Source: Colius striatus (lineage: Eukaryota > Chordata > Aves > Coliiformes > Coliidae). From it: 64,000 nucleotides of DNA. Positions 13,226 through 25,570 of the stretch are shown here, piece by piece; positions within the stretch are counted from its first letter, which is position 1, and every line of letters begins with the position of its first letter. Under the pieces are notes generated by a model. It saw nothing but the letters and a program-made list of their open reading frames with translations, had not been told where the DNA came from and did not search any database. The translations under genes were made by a program, and so were the position numbers. Location of the stretch: positions 56,631,367 through 56,695,366 of the forward strand of contig NC_084760.1 in the NCBI RefSeq assembly GCF_028858725.1, in the 5' to 3' direction.

Positions 13226-16200
13226 CTCACAAAAGCAGCTCAATTTGTTACAGCAGTTCCATGCAGAAGCGATAAGTCTCAACGGAGTCACAAAGCACAT
13301 AATGGAAGCCTCTGCTGATAACAGCAGGTTTTGTTGAATTACAGAGACAAGCATAAGCAAATAGTTCTGAAATTTGGCTTTAAGAAGTAAAGCAGCATAA
13401 CTAAAAACTAGCTGATTTGAATAGCTCTATGTATCTCCACTGTCTGATCAAGTTAATTACTTAATTTTATTATTTTCTGAAATCCTTTCAAACTATTAAC
13501 ACTGTACAAAATCCCTTCTAGTAGAAAATGATAAAAGCATAATTTGATAATCTTGTAATAAAGGTAGACAATTGTTTCAACAAACGTTCAACTATTTTTC
13601 AGGCCTGAAACTAAGAAGGAAAAAGACAGCAATTTGCATATCAGAGAATGATGATATTTTTAAAAATGCAGCTTCTAAGTGTGTTACAAAAAAATTTACA
13701 AAACATTCTACTCATGTATTATTCTGCATAGTTAATCAAAACAATAATAGCAATAAAATATATTTGCCCTTCAGCATAATTTATTCTCCCTGTGCTGTTG
13801 TCAGGCAATCCTGTGGCCAGCTATTACTATAAAAATAACTTCAAAGGCATATTAATAAAAATAATGGCAGTAATGAAGGATTCTTTCTTTGGGAGAGTCT
13901 AAAAATGCTGATGTAGTTTGGAACGGTCTCATGCCTGTTCTGCTGCTGACGGTGGTAAATAACTTCAGTTTCCTCAGAATGACTGCATCACAACCAGGCT
14001 GTGCATTGAGGCATTTCATTCCAGACTAATGCTGCTAAATGATTTAAGTGTTGCCTGCTATTAAGGAGAAAATCAGGGACTGTGGAATACAGAGTGTAGC
14101 TTGTGGTTCTGAGACTAAGAGTGAATAAGACCACCTGGGGAAGAAATGTGTAGTCATGAAATTCCACATTCAGTCTCTCAGTTTTAACCTCAAGAACTTA
14201 AAAATACATAGTGCTGCTTTATGAAAAGTGTGATGTTTCAGTACTTTGCTTGGCTGAAGTGGTTCTTTGCATTTGCTGAAGATGACTGAGATTCCTCAGT
14301 TATGAATCCAGGTGACACAAGGGATAATAATATGGTAAGAAAGTCTAGGAAGAATAAAAGATTTAGGTGAGGAGAAGGAAGTAATTTCCATCAGTTTAAG
14401 CTGCTGGTGAGTCTGGCGGTCAACGGGAAACTGGATTTAGCAAGATAAGAAACAGAAACTTGGTCATGAGTCTGTCTACAAAGCTGTATGGTGAACACAG
14501 AACTCTGAGGTATTTTTAGGAAGAAAAGATGTGATAGGAAAAAAGACACTAAAAATTAGTGATGCAAGTAAAGAACTAAGAAAAAAACAGCATTGCAGAT
14601 GTAAAGGAAATTTTGAAGAAATGTGTAGGATAAATTTTGAAGAAATGTGTAGGACAAATCATTCCAAATCAAGAGAAGCATTAAGGAGGATGCATTGAGG
14701 TTGTAGCTACCCTTTAAAAGATAACTTGAGACATTGGTAAGATCTGTTTGGAAAGATCCATGAAATTCAGAAAAGCATTTTCTCTCGCTAGTCTAGATGT
14801 GGAGAGCATGCACCTATGTGGTCCAAAAGGTTTAACTCATTTAAGCCACGCTTTCTGTGCTTGAAGATGAATACATGATGAATACAGATACATGAATATA
14901 TCTGTCTTGTAATTCCAGTCATGTGCCAACGACTATTTTCTCTCAAAGTTTTCTAATGAATACATATGCAAATGCTTCTGATTGGAATTTCTGGAGATAC
15001 TTCCAAGGTATGTATTTATATTTTGAAGGTTGTTTCCATAGTGCTAGAAAAAAACAATTGGCACAGAGTGTTTTCAAAATAAATGATGTAACAATTAAAC
15101 TAGGCACAGAGTCATTCTTCCTGATTTAATTAGGATGTTTGTAAGAAATTATTCTAGCGTATGCCTTTTTCTAACCTACACTTTCCATAGAACATACATG
15201 TTTCTTTCAGCTCATAAGATGAACAGAAAACTTGCTAGCTGTAAAAAGCCACTGCATAACTATTAAAAGCAAATATTGTCAAGAATCTTCTCTCTTGCAT
15301 ACCAGAATTCAGATGGTAGGAGGATGCTAGGTGAGTTATATGACTACAACTTCTTTATCACCAAATAAGTTGTGCCCATATTCAGAACTGCAAAGGAATG
15401 AGAAGCTTTAAACATTCTGTTCTCACTGGGTGGTCCTAGAAAACTGTTGTCACGACTACTATACCATTGCTACAAGTTTTTGTCACAGAATATTACAGAT
15501 ATTTTTTTGCGAAAACTGTCAAGCCAGCATAACCAGTTTATAACTTCTGAAAGTAGGACAATATCCAGAGTGTAAGTGGTGTAAATATATTCTATGTGTA
15601 GTGTACAGAATAGTGAGAATTACAAGTGCTGGGGGGCAAACATGAGAACCTGAATTCTTGTTTCATTTTCAAAATAAATGCAAACATTTGGTTAAAGACA
15701 TTTTATAAAATACTCAGAATACATTTGCAATGGTAGGTAAAATAGAAAATGAGCATTTAAAATACTTTGATAAAAACATTTAATAGCAAGGTAAAAAAAA
15801 CTACTCCCCAAAAAGAAATTTCCATACTCAGTGACCCAGTACCACACTGCCAGTTATTTAATGCTATACAAAGGAATATAGGTCTTCAGATTTCCTCAGA
15901 GGCCATCAGCATAAGCTCAGAAGAATGAATGTTAATTACTCGTCCTAAAAATATTAATTATTTTTAGTGAAAGTAATTAGCATGAAGTCTTAAGCACTAC
16001 AGCCTTAGGAAGAAAAAGTGCTCCATCTATATACTTGTATACAGGTACAGATAGATACACCACAAAGCTGGTACAGACAGGACAGCCTGCTTTAGCGCTG
16101 TTGTATTGCCAAAAGCATCCAATCAGGTTTTAAATTCATTATAGAACTGCTGCAGCGATTGTGTGTAGTAATGAATTCTGCAGTTTGCTTATATGCTGCA

Positions 16201-18480
16201 GCCTAGTATTTTCTTTTGCTGAAGTTTTATGTAAGCTTGTGCTCTTAGATTAAAGGAAAGAAAGGAAAGGAAGTAAGAAGAAATTAAGAAAAATTGAATT
16301 CATTGATGCAATAGCCACCATAACTTCTTTGTTCAAGTGTGAATTAAAAAAAAAAACCCAAACTAAAAACCAAACTAAATTCAGACATTATCAGAACCAT
16401 GTTAGTCAATTGCATTTATTGTTTGTAAATACAAGTGCCTGGATCTCAGCTATGAAATTTAAAAATGAGGCATGAGTAAAAGGATCACCTATAAACATAC
16501 CTATTCAAACCAAAGCTTCCAATAGTTTTAACAAAGAAGAAAAAAAAAAAAACAGACTTTGCTGCACTCCTGGAGGTGAACAAATATAGGTTTTGGTGTA
16601 TGACAGTGGATAAAGCTTTCCCAAATTAGGGAATCCTCACAGAGGATGAACGCCCTGCCAGCTGCTTTCTCATACTTCATTTGCAGAGCTCAAATGTGTG
16701 AATCTCTGTGAAGTTTGACTTGGTATATCACAGGGAGAAAAGTAATTTTTCAAGCAACTAGACTCAGTTGCATACAACTGTGCTCAAACACAATGAAGTT
16801 CTCATAAACCAAACAGTTCATCAAGAAAAGTGTTTATATCTGTAGGATAATTTATTTTAATACGTTATCTTATGCAAATCCAGCAGTGTTGCTATCTGTT
16901 TAATATCTTCCATACGGTTTTCTCTAAAGTCTAGACATGCTTTACACAGAGTGTAGAATGTGTGGATCTAAAATCACATTTTAAACCAAGAATGTTTTAG
17001 CCACAGAGTCAGTCTGGATGCAAATCTGACTCCCGATTTCTCAAAACCTGGGCAACAGCCAGCCTAAGAGACATCATGTAGGCTGTCAGTCAGCAGCAGA
17101 GCAGCATGCTTGGGAACCATGTGTTCAGCCCTGTACAGGCTCCTGTTTCACACATCCAGGTACCTATCAGCAGCGCTTCAAGCAACATAACCAGCATTCC
17201 TTGCTGCCCTCTTCTTCCACCATCAGGTCTCCTGTGCAAAAAAGTGAGTACCATGCAACACAACATCCTATTTTGTTAGACTGTTGGGGGCTTGGTGGGG
17301 TTAGTGTGGTCTTTATTTGAAAACTCTTCTTCCTTGAGGTCATTCAAACATGAATCTCTGTGAAGGTGGGAAGGGCAATCAATACATACTAGCATATCAC
17401 ATTTTGTTTACCTCAGCTATTTATTTCTTTCTCTCTGCTACTATACAAGTTCATACTTTTTTAATGTACCTGAGACAATACATCCAGAGCATGGCAAAGA
17501 CTAGTTGCAAAACAAACATGCCAAGGAGCTATGTGGCAGGGAGTGGCAAGGCCCCCTCAGAGGTTGCCAGGCAAGACCTCACCAGCCAGGGCTGGCCCAA
17601 CCATTCCAGTCAGAAGCAGGATGGGGGACACTGGTTGGCAGCTGCAGCTGACATGTTCACAATCGGGACCATCAGGATGAATAGTTGGGCTCGAGCCACT
17701 GAGCTATGCCAAGCCCACAGTCTTGCAGAGCATGGGCAATTCAGTAACCCGCATTTGCCTAACACTTCCCCTCAGCTGAGAAGGATTAGCATTGCTGTCC
17801 TGAACTCCCTAGGTCCACTGTTCCCCTGCTGTGCTTTAGCACACGCATTTCTGACTTAACAGCTGCACAATATTGCCTGCTCCTGCAATGGCATTGTCTG
17901 TCTAGGTTCTTTTCTTTAAGCTCCAGCTTCTTGAATGGCAGGGTTGTAGGAAATTCTATTCACTCATTAGAAGTTTTACATTTCACATTTTCAAAGTAAG
18001 CTTTGGGAGTATAAACTCTAGAGGCTCAATGAAGAAAAGCTAACTAAACATATTGATTAAAAGAAATATTGCTCTAAATGTTTTCCCTGCAGGGATAACT
18101 GCAGTCTGACATTGCACAAACGCATTCACACTTTCTGTTCAGCTTGCGTCTCGAAGAAATCCAGCGTTTTCAAGGCAAAGAGGCCCCAAATCAGCAGACT
18201 TGGCAGGGCAGTGTAGGGAAGGACAGGACAGGCTCCCAGTGTGGCTTTCTGGAAGGCTCTGCTCCTCTCCAAAGTGCACCCAGACTTGTCACACAGGACC
18301 CAACAAAACTGGGCTGGCCCAATCCAGTGACCTCAACAAATCTGTGCTCTGCTATAGCTGGAAGAGTGCTGAGCTCAAGCATGGTGCATGGAAGTGATCC
18401 AGGTCTTCCAGGACCTGCATGAGCCTGAGCTAATGAGCTCATTGGCGTTAAGGTGACAGCACGCAGACATCCCTGGTATC
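13226..18480. other. Upstream flank of RNF217, no gene recognised
   Basis: This is mostly AT-rich DNA. It contains a 24-bp direct duplication at 14608-14655, an AAAGG-type purine run near 16252-16273 and an A-rich patch at 16347-16372. From about 17500 the G+C content rises towards the RNF217 promoter. The 169-codon open frame at 17350-17859 is not convincing as a gene, because part of it overlaps the possible tRNA-like relic near 17640-17713 and it shows no domain. Confidence 0.5.
14608..14655. repeat. 24-bp direct tandem duplication
   Basis: The unit beginning AAATTTTGAAGAAATG and ending TGTAGGA(T/C) occurs twice in immediate succession (14608-14631 and 14632-14655), with only the last base differing. 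It looks like a recent replication-slippage duplication. Confidence 0.9.
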
Positions 18481-18689
18481 CCCACTGTCACGTCTCCACT
18501 CGCAGGAACGAGAAGAGGAGCGCGCGTGGGTGGGCAACCCGGCTCCAGGCACCGGCACACGTCAGCGGCCACAACACGGTGCGCGGCGAAAGGCGCGACA
18601 CCGTGAGCAGCGCGCGGCGTGCGGGCAGCCACGCGGTGTTTACGGTTCAATGAGAGGCGAGGCCACGGCGAGCTGCGTCAGCACGGGCT

Positions 18690-18790
18690 GGAGGCAGGCG
18701 GCGGGCGGGCAGGGGCGGGCGCGCCCCGCGGGGCGGCCGCCGCAGGCGGGGGGCGGAGACGCGTAGGGCGGGCCGGGGCGGCTGAGAGGC
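18690..18790 (+). promoter_or_regulatory. Candidate GC-box core promoter of RNF217
   Basis: Several GC boxes of the GGGCGG type cluster here (around 18702-18720, 18750-18757 and 18765-18772). No TATA box is apparent, which fits a TATA-less CpG-island promoter. Nearby TGACG-type half sites (CGTCAG near 18557 and 18676) could bind bZIP factors. The transcription start cannot be fixed from sequence. Confidence 0.5.
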
Positions 18791-18846
18791 GCGGCTGGGC
18801 GTACAGCCCCGCGGCACCAGGGGCAGCTGCCCGTGTCCTGCCCGGC

Positions 18847-18888
18847 ATGAGGGGTGGGCTCAGGTCGAGACCGCCCGGGCGGCGCTGA
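18847..18888 (+). other. Short upstream ORF in the probable RNF217 leader (13 codons)
   Basis: The frame runs from an ATG at 18847 to a TGA at 18886-18888, 183 bp before the main start. It would be translated only if transcription begins upstream of it, which the GC-box position suggests but does not prove. Confidence 0.4.
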
Positions 18889-19049
18889 GCTGAGCGGCAC
18901 CCGCCGCCGCCGCGCCTGTAGCCCCGCGGGGAGGAGGCCGGGCGGCGGCGGCCGGTGCCCGCGGGCGGGCGGCGCGGGGCTCGGGGCAGCGGGCTTCGGC
19001 GCGCGGGGCTTGGGACCCGGAAGCAGAAGCGGGGCTGGGAGGCGGCTGG

Positions 19050-19071
19050 ATGGGAAGGAGCGGCGGCGGCG
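19050..19071 (+). other. Out-of-frame upstream AUG of RNF217
   Basis: An ATG at 19050 lies 22 bp before the main start and is out of frame with it. Its context is moderate: T at -3 and G at +4. Joined across the exon 1/exon 2 junction, its frame stays open for 249 codons and stops at a TGA at 51470-51472. Ribosomes that start here would bypass the RNF217 start. The main ATG at 19072 has the stronger context, with G at -3 and G at +4. Confidence 0.55.
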
Positions 19072-19737
19072 ATGGGGGAGCAGCAGAGCTCGTTGAGCGC
19101 CCCGCGGGCGGCCGCCGCCGCGCTGCCGAGCCTAGCCAGGGGCCCGTGGGAGCCCGGGCCGGACGAACCACCTCCGCCACGGGAGGCGGCCCCGGGCGGC
19201 GGAGTGACCGAGCTAGGGCGAAGCTGGGAGCCGCCGCCTGCCCCCAACCCCGAGCGGCGAGGGGCCGGAGAGGAGGAGGAAGAAGCGGAGGCGGCGACCG
19301 GGCCGGAGCAGCCGCCGCCGGCTGCCGGGGAGTCAGCGGCCCTAGAGGAGGAGGGGCCGGGGCCGGAGGGGGTCAGTGGCCGCCGCCGCCCCCCTCGGCG
19401 GCACGTGTACTGCACCGTCTACTGCGTGGAGAACGACCGGCCGGCGGCGGCCCCCGGTTCCCCCCGAGGCGGCTCGGGCGGCGGCGGCCCAGGCGCGGGG
19501 CAGCCCCCGACGCGGCGCGGGGTAGCGCCGGGCGACGACCCGCTGTCTGCCGGCAACATCGAGGTGGTGGACTTATACCTGCTGCCCGAGCCTTTCTCCG
19601 GGCTGATCGCGGGGGAGTTCGGGCCATTGCTGGTGCTGAGCTGCCGCGTGTGCCTGGAGGAGAAGCCCATCAAGCCCCTGACCTGCTGCAAGAAGGCGGT
19701 GTGCGAGGAGTGCCTGAAGCGGTACCTCAGCTCTCAG
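19072..19737 (+). CDS. RNF217: RNF217 coding exon 1: N-terminal region and start of RING1
   Basis: RNF217 is an RBR-type E3 ubiquitin ligase. RBR ligases take ubiquitin from an E2 bound at RING1 onto a RING2 cysteine before passing it to substrate; RNF217 is reported to act on the iron exporter ferroportin. This exon encodes residues 1-222. Residues 1-110 are rich in Ala, Pro, Gly and Glu, with an acidic run at 67-73. A conserved patch, HVYCTVYCVEN, covers 111-121. RING1 opens with C191-x2-C194, followed by C205/C206, C211 and C214. The start is the ATG at 19072, which has a good context and begins MGEQQ, similar to the mammalian protein. The exon ends at CAG before GTACGG, after a complete codon. 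Without splicing, the frame would stop after 14 more codons at 19782. The N-terminal part is far more GC-rich than the later exons, and it is shorter than I remember for mammals. Confidence 0.93.
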
Positions 19738-22700
19738 GTACGGCCCGGCAGCTGCTGCCAAGTTGTGCTGGGGCGGATGTAGTGGGCAAAAAGGGAGCAG
19801 TGGTAGCTCCGGCCGGCCCGCCGTGCTGCTGCGGGTGTTTCGGCGTGGGTCGCGGGCTTGAGCATCGCTCCAGGCCCAGCTGCGCGTCTTTGCACGCCCC
19901 GGAGAGTTGGGCTGCGCTGCGGAGAGTTGTGATGGTGTGGCGTAGGAACCTTTCCCATCCCGTGCGGAAGGCCCTGGGCAGCTGCCTGCGTGCGAGCTTT
20001 TGATTTTAACGAGTATGTGTTCCCGAAGCCTTTGCGCGCTGTTACGGAGTTCATTGGGTTGGGCACTTTTTTTTCAGACTCTTCCCGTATTGAATTCTCT
20101 TTGAATTCTCAAGCTCTTTCTGTTACTGGCTGGCACCAGTCTCTTTTTAAAAAGGAATGCAATGAAGAATAAGGAACAGCGTTGGGGAGCGTCAGCAGCC
20201 GCTTCTGAGGCGACTCCTGGAATTGGGGGCTCGGGGTTTTGGCAGCCATCCCGCAGCCCTTCACACTGGTCGGCGCCGTGTTTTGCGCGGCGGACCCCGC
20301 CTGCAGCCGCTCGCCGGTGCCGCGGAGAAGCCGTTGCGTTTGGTGTTGTGCCAGTTATGTAAGATTAAAATAGTATGTGTGGGGTCTATTCGTGAAGAAC
20401 CGCAGTTACAGCAGTAAACAGAACCTTATTTGGGGGCGAGGAAAAAAAAAACCCAAACCCAAAACATAGCTTTTCCATCCTTCTCAGATAGCTCAATATC
20501 CTGGGTGTAGACAGTTGCTCACACATAGGCTGGTTATGTCTTTATCACTGTTTTGTCGGTCAGAACTGCTGTTTCAAACCGAAATAGGCAGCTTGAAAGC
20601 AAAGTTCTGTCCTCCCGAATGTTTTTAGCAGCTAGTTTAGCATCACAAAATTCGCGTGCATTGTTTCTACCACGAGTGTAGGCATGCCCTAAACCCAAAG
20701 AGCAGTGGGAGAAGTATGGGTATGTGGGAAAAACAAAACCAAACAAACCCTTTGCTTACCACTTTTATGTTTTCATTCAACAGAAACTTTTAGGATGTGC
20801 TTAGTGGATAGCAAGTGCTGGCTTGGTAGTAGAATGAATTTTTACACCTCTTGGGCCTGAGACCTGTGCTGAGGCAGTTTGGCCTCCCACTAGGCTACAT
20901 GCATAGGAATGGGATGGACGGCTCCAGCTACCCCCACACACTGTAAATAGTTGTCAGCCTGTTCTGACCAGTGAACATTTTGATGCTTGGAAATTGCACG
21001 TGCTGTCTGAAGTGAAGCATGTGCTCCTCTCCAGGCATTGGTAGCCTACATAGCATTTCCTAGTGCTGATAGCATTTGTTCTGGCTAATAGTAAACTCAC
21101 TAGCATTTTGATGGACCACCATCATTGTGTTTGGATAACAAGGAAGGGTTTAAGGTGGGAACTGATGGATAGGAGAAGCAGAGTTGCGTTTTGCAGGACT
21201 TGTGTAATGCTGAAGCTTGGGAACACTTAATAAGCCTTCTTGAGACTTTCTACACAGAACCCATAATGGTTTCGTTTACAGTTATGGACTAGAAACCCTC
21301 AGTAAGTTTTTAGAGTATGTTGCCAGTGCATGTTTGTGCCACCTTTGTATTTGCCACTGAGGTCACGAGTCAGAATATTGTCTCGCTTTGAAGCTGGAAA
21401 TTGGAAAGTGGTATGATGTCAGAGTGATCTCTAGCTTCTGCAGGTACCTGCAGCTTACAGTAATTTAACAGAAGTTGCATGATCCAGTAGTTGAAGCCAT
21501 ACCAAAGAATTCTGCTTATTTTAGGCTGGACTTTTGGAGGGTAATCCAACAGCATGGTGGCTGAAAGAGATGGCTGGCCTGGGAACCAGGTATATGCCCC
21601 ATGAAGTGAGTTTAACATGGGCAAGCTTATGAATGCAGGGATGCCTTCTTTACAGGAGCCACTGCTGTTGCTGAACACTCTGCAAAGCTTATCCTTGCAG
21701 CTACTAAAAGGTCTGGTTGGCAGATAGCCATATGGGTACTTATTTCTGTACATGAAAGATGGGATGGGGCTACAAACGCAGAGGAAGGGATATGTGCAGC
21801 AAGGACACTAATCTTGAGCAAGGAGATTCACAACGCACTTCTGTGGGCATGTTGTTACAGATGCTGTTATGACCAGGCAGAATTTTAGTTGCTTGATACA
21901 TTTCTTTAGGGGAAAGGGAAACAAAGGACAGTCAACAGTCCATATGTTGCTCTCCTATTTTCCTTTTTGGAAAAGAACAAGAAAGTAATATGTCTCTGAG
22001 AAAAACAAGAAATTATGTACATTTCCTTTGTGCTTTGGAGGGACCCTGTGACTCATCCTAAGGAGACAGATAAGGCTTCTCCATGTCAGTAGTATTAGAG
22101 GAGTTTCTGGGAGGGATAAGTGGAAAGGAAGTAAAGGGTAGAAGTAAAGGCGCCATTTATCTTAGCACTTTGGTGATTTTTCTTTCCTATACAAAAGTTC
22201 AAATGGAGTAAATGTTGAAAAGATGTTTCTGTTTGAAAATTCTGACAGGTTTTCAGTTTGGATATGGTCAGCTCGATTTAGAAATGTACCTGAAATTGAA
22301 AACAAACAAAAACGGCTGAAAACCAAAACCCCAAGCAGCAATATGCATTGTTTAGATCTGGCTTCCTTGTCAGAGAAATAGCAATTTGTACCCTTTGTTT
22401 GAGAGGATGCTGGCTGAGTCAAGTCTCTGTAGGAGCAGTGCTCTTTCATGCTGAAAATGTGGGGTATATTGGTAGAAGTATAACACTTAAAATAATTCAT
22501 GTTGCCTTTAATGTCTGTGTGTTTTCCTACTGAAGAAAGCTGAATTCTTTATGATAGTTTCATCATGATTTCTGAAATGATGCTTAATGGAGTAGCAAAG
22601 TAAAAACCCTGTTAATGCACTCTGCACTCTTCTATGCAAACATATAACCATCAAAACTTCTGCCTTGGAGCCCTTTGTATATCAGAAAATCAACTGAAGT

Positions 22701-25498
22701 TTTAGGTGTTGTTGAAAAGAAGATTATCCAGATGAAAGTACATCAACTGCAGAATTCACTTGTAATCTTACTGGCATGCTGGAAAATGAGGGTAATTGAT
22801 TTAGGAATGTCACATATGAAGGTCTTTAGAGGTTAAATCCAGTCTTTCTTATCACCAGCACCTTGCTGCATAATCCCTTTCAAAGATTTAATGGCTGGTG
22901 CAGAAGCTTAGCAGGCAGGCCTGGAGCACCCAGGCTGATCTGAAGCCTGACTTTTGGCAAATTGCATAACTTTACCTCTGCCTCAATTTAGCTATTCTTT
23001 CTCCCCACCTAAGACCTGCAGACCCCTCAGGGCTTTTCAGGCTTTGACCAGTTCATATACTACCACTCACACACACACAATTTTCTATGACTACTCTCTT
23101 GGACCCAGAGAAATTGAGGGAGGAGTAAGTATGGGTAACCAATTACCATAAAAGAGATTGTAGCACTCACACCTCAGGACCTGGTGTGGGTCCCACAGAA
23201 CCTGGATCAGGTCCCAACAAGCCTCATCTGCAGAACTGATGCAGCTTGAAGTTACTGTTTTTTGTTACACTTTACTTGTAGAATGGATGAGGCTGCAAAG
23301 TGTGAATGGTCAGTGTTCTTCAGGACTGTAGTGCTCACAGAGGCCATTTCAGATGTGCATCAAGTGATGTCAGGGTCAGAAGAGTGGAAGAACCTTTCCC
23401 CTTTGTCTGGAAACTGTGGGCTTCTATGCTCCTGTATCCAGCATGCAAGCTGGGAAAGGGAAGAACCGGAGCACTTAAGTCTCCCAGATGTAATATTGCA
23501 TTTACGTCTCTTTCACTTCCCTTCTTCCTCTCTATTTAACGTGGTACCAAACCCGAGTTATTCCAGGAACTGTGCACACATAGGTTTGCTAAGTGTGTGA
23601 TTCACTTCCAAACTCCCCCACTGCTTTGTAGCTCAGAGTAAGACGGAGCATTTGCACCTGGTTTTGTTTTTAGTCCATTTGTTTGTCTGCTGTGAGGCTT
23701 GTTTGGAAATTTTCTTTAAAACCAAATAGATATAGGAAGAATTTTGACTTGGTAAAAGAGGGAGAAGACCTAAAGTTTAACTAGGTTTTCGTATTTGACT
23801 TATCCTGACTGGTAAAGAGGCTAAGGTTTATGTGTTTTCTCATCTCCCTAATTTGTAAACCTGATGAGCTATTCAGAAGGACAATCTCACTCCTCACCTT
23901 TTAGCAAATATTGACTAGATGAAATAATATTTGCAGTTTCCTAACATCTATAAAGTGCAATATGTTCTCTAATAAATATTTGGAGCTATGTATATAATTG
24001 TATCTACTTGTTTCACTTTTCTTGTAAAATGACTGTGAAAGTTTTATAGAAACCTTGATAATTTGACTGCTCGCTTTTCGTATATGCAAAGTAGGAAACT
24101 TGATAATCCAGTTTTGATCCTGTGCTCATTAGTGATACTTTATTTTGTAAATCTTGTAATTCTCTTGGAGCAGGCAGTTTTATATTAAAGGACTTTGGGT
24201 GAGTTAGTTTGAACAGCATACTATATTCTCAATCAGATATTATGGTGCTTTAATTATAGGAACTCTAATGAGATTAGTGGCCATGAGTAAATCAGAAGGG
24301 ATTGTTGGGGGAGGGGAGAGGCTGTATCCAACTGCATTTTGTACAATTCTGAGTTTGACAGGACTAAAATTCTACTCTCCTCTACTAAGCACAAAATGTG
24401 GAGCTTATGTTCCCTCTGCCCAGGACCTCTTAGCAATCGTTTTCTCTTTGTGACCTGAGACCTTGTTTTTGGCCTCTTTCATTACTGTGCATGATCTCTT
24501 TCCGAAAGACTGGAGAGAAAAGCAGTAGACTGTTAGAGTCAGGATTTTTGTGAGGAATGTGATTATAAAGCTGTGTAAGGAGGAGTGGAATTTAGGAACA
24601 GGCTGCATGGCCTAAAAGTACCAGCTTGGAGCCATAGGGACTTGACACCTGTGTGCCTCTTCAGGTGTCTGATGGTATCATATAAGTGATGCACCTTCAA
24701 AGCTGTAGTCTGATTGCTGATAAAAACCAGCCAGCAGAAATACAGGCACCAAGTGCTGAATCATCAGATAGCTAATGAGCTGCTTGTGCCCTGAGTCAAA
24801 CCAGAGCCCAGGATGGCCACTGTCATTCAGTGGGGTAGAAGCTCTGTGTTTATAATGGTTCTTAATCCAAAAATACACTCCTTAACACTAGCTAAGAAAT
24901 TGCTAGGATAGATGTGGACTGCCTACCAGGAAGTGATGGCACGGTGAGTGACCACCCTCCAGCTGGTGTTGCAGGAACACAGAAGTTTCCAAGGGAAGAG
25001 AAGTGCAGGAGAAAATATTCCCTGGTAGATTACAGGCTTTCTAAACCAAACCAGCCACTCTAAGGTGGCTATGTTCCTGAGTAGGAGGAGGCAAATAGAC
25101 CTGGTCCATCAGGTGTGAGCAGCCTGGAAGCTGCACAAGCACCCAAACTTCTTTACTGTCATTTTCAGCAAACAGCTTCAGTCCTGTTCTCATGACATCT
25201 TGTATGCAATGACAGTGTTGAAATGCTGCTGCATAGCCAGCTGCCCCAGAGTTACTGTCACAGTTCAGGATGAACATTGTCTTGAAAGTTGAGTGGATAT
25301 ATACGTGGCTTTTAGTCCCTCTTGAGTGCTTGTTGATGGGTTCAGTTCAGGCCAAAACTTAAGTTTGGAACAAAGTTTTGCAAATTCAGTCATTGCTGGA
25401 AATTCTTTTAAATTCTTTTTAAAGAATTTTAAAACTTAGTTTTGAGCAATGTTCTTGAATAATAATATTGTCTAGTTGTCCTAGTGTGTGTAGGCCTA

Positions 25499-25570
25499 GA
25501 TCAAAATCATTACAGTTGGAAAAGACCTTTGAAATCATTGAGTCCACACTCTGTCAATATACCAATGCTT
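25499..25570 (-). mobile_element. Old CR1 3'-end fragment
   Basis: The + strand carries a diverged CR1 tail: GATCAAAATCATTACAG, then GTTGGAAAAGACCTTTG, then ATCATTGAGTCCA. This is the reverse complement of the 3' end of an older CR1 subfamily, distinct from the GGAAGGGACC type seen elsewhere in the window. Only about 70 bp can be recognised, so it is a strongly 5'-truncated or decayed copy. Confidence 0.65.

Larger units (their letters stand above)
18480..20350. promoter_or_regulatory. CpG island over the RNF217 promoter and first exon
   Basis: CpG dinucleotides are dense from about 18480 to 20350 and sparse on either side. The island covers the putative promoter, the 5' leader, all of coding exon 1 and about 600 bp of intron 1. 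Such islands normally mark promoters active in many tissues and may fire in both directions. The edges are judged by eye. Confidence 0.9.

Noticed and set aside
17350..17859. 169-codon open frame upstream of RNF217
   Set aside because: It is hydrophobic at first and then low-complexity, partly overlaps a possible tRNA-like relic, and has no recognisable family or promoter.
18678..19415. 245-codon minus-strand open frame opposite RNF217 exon 1
   Set aside because: The region is extremely GC-rich, so stop codons are rare in every frame. The product is Pro/Arg/Ala low complexity and is the antisense shadow of the real exon and promoter.
19738..19782. Readthrough of exon 1 into intron 1 as a short isoform
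   Set aside because: The donor GTACGG is good and the family junction is conserved in exon 2. No polyadenylation signal follows closely, so a short isoform has no support from sequence alone.
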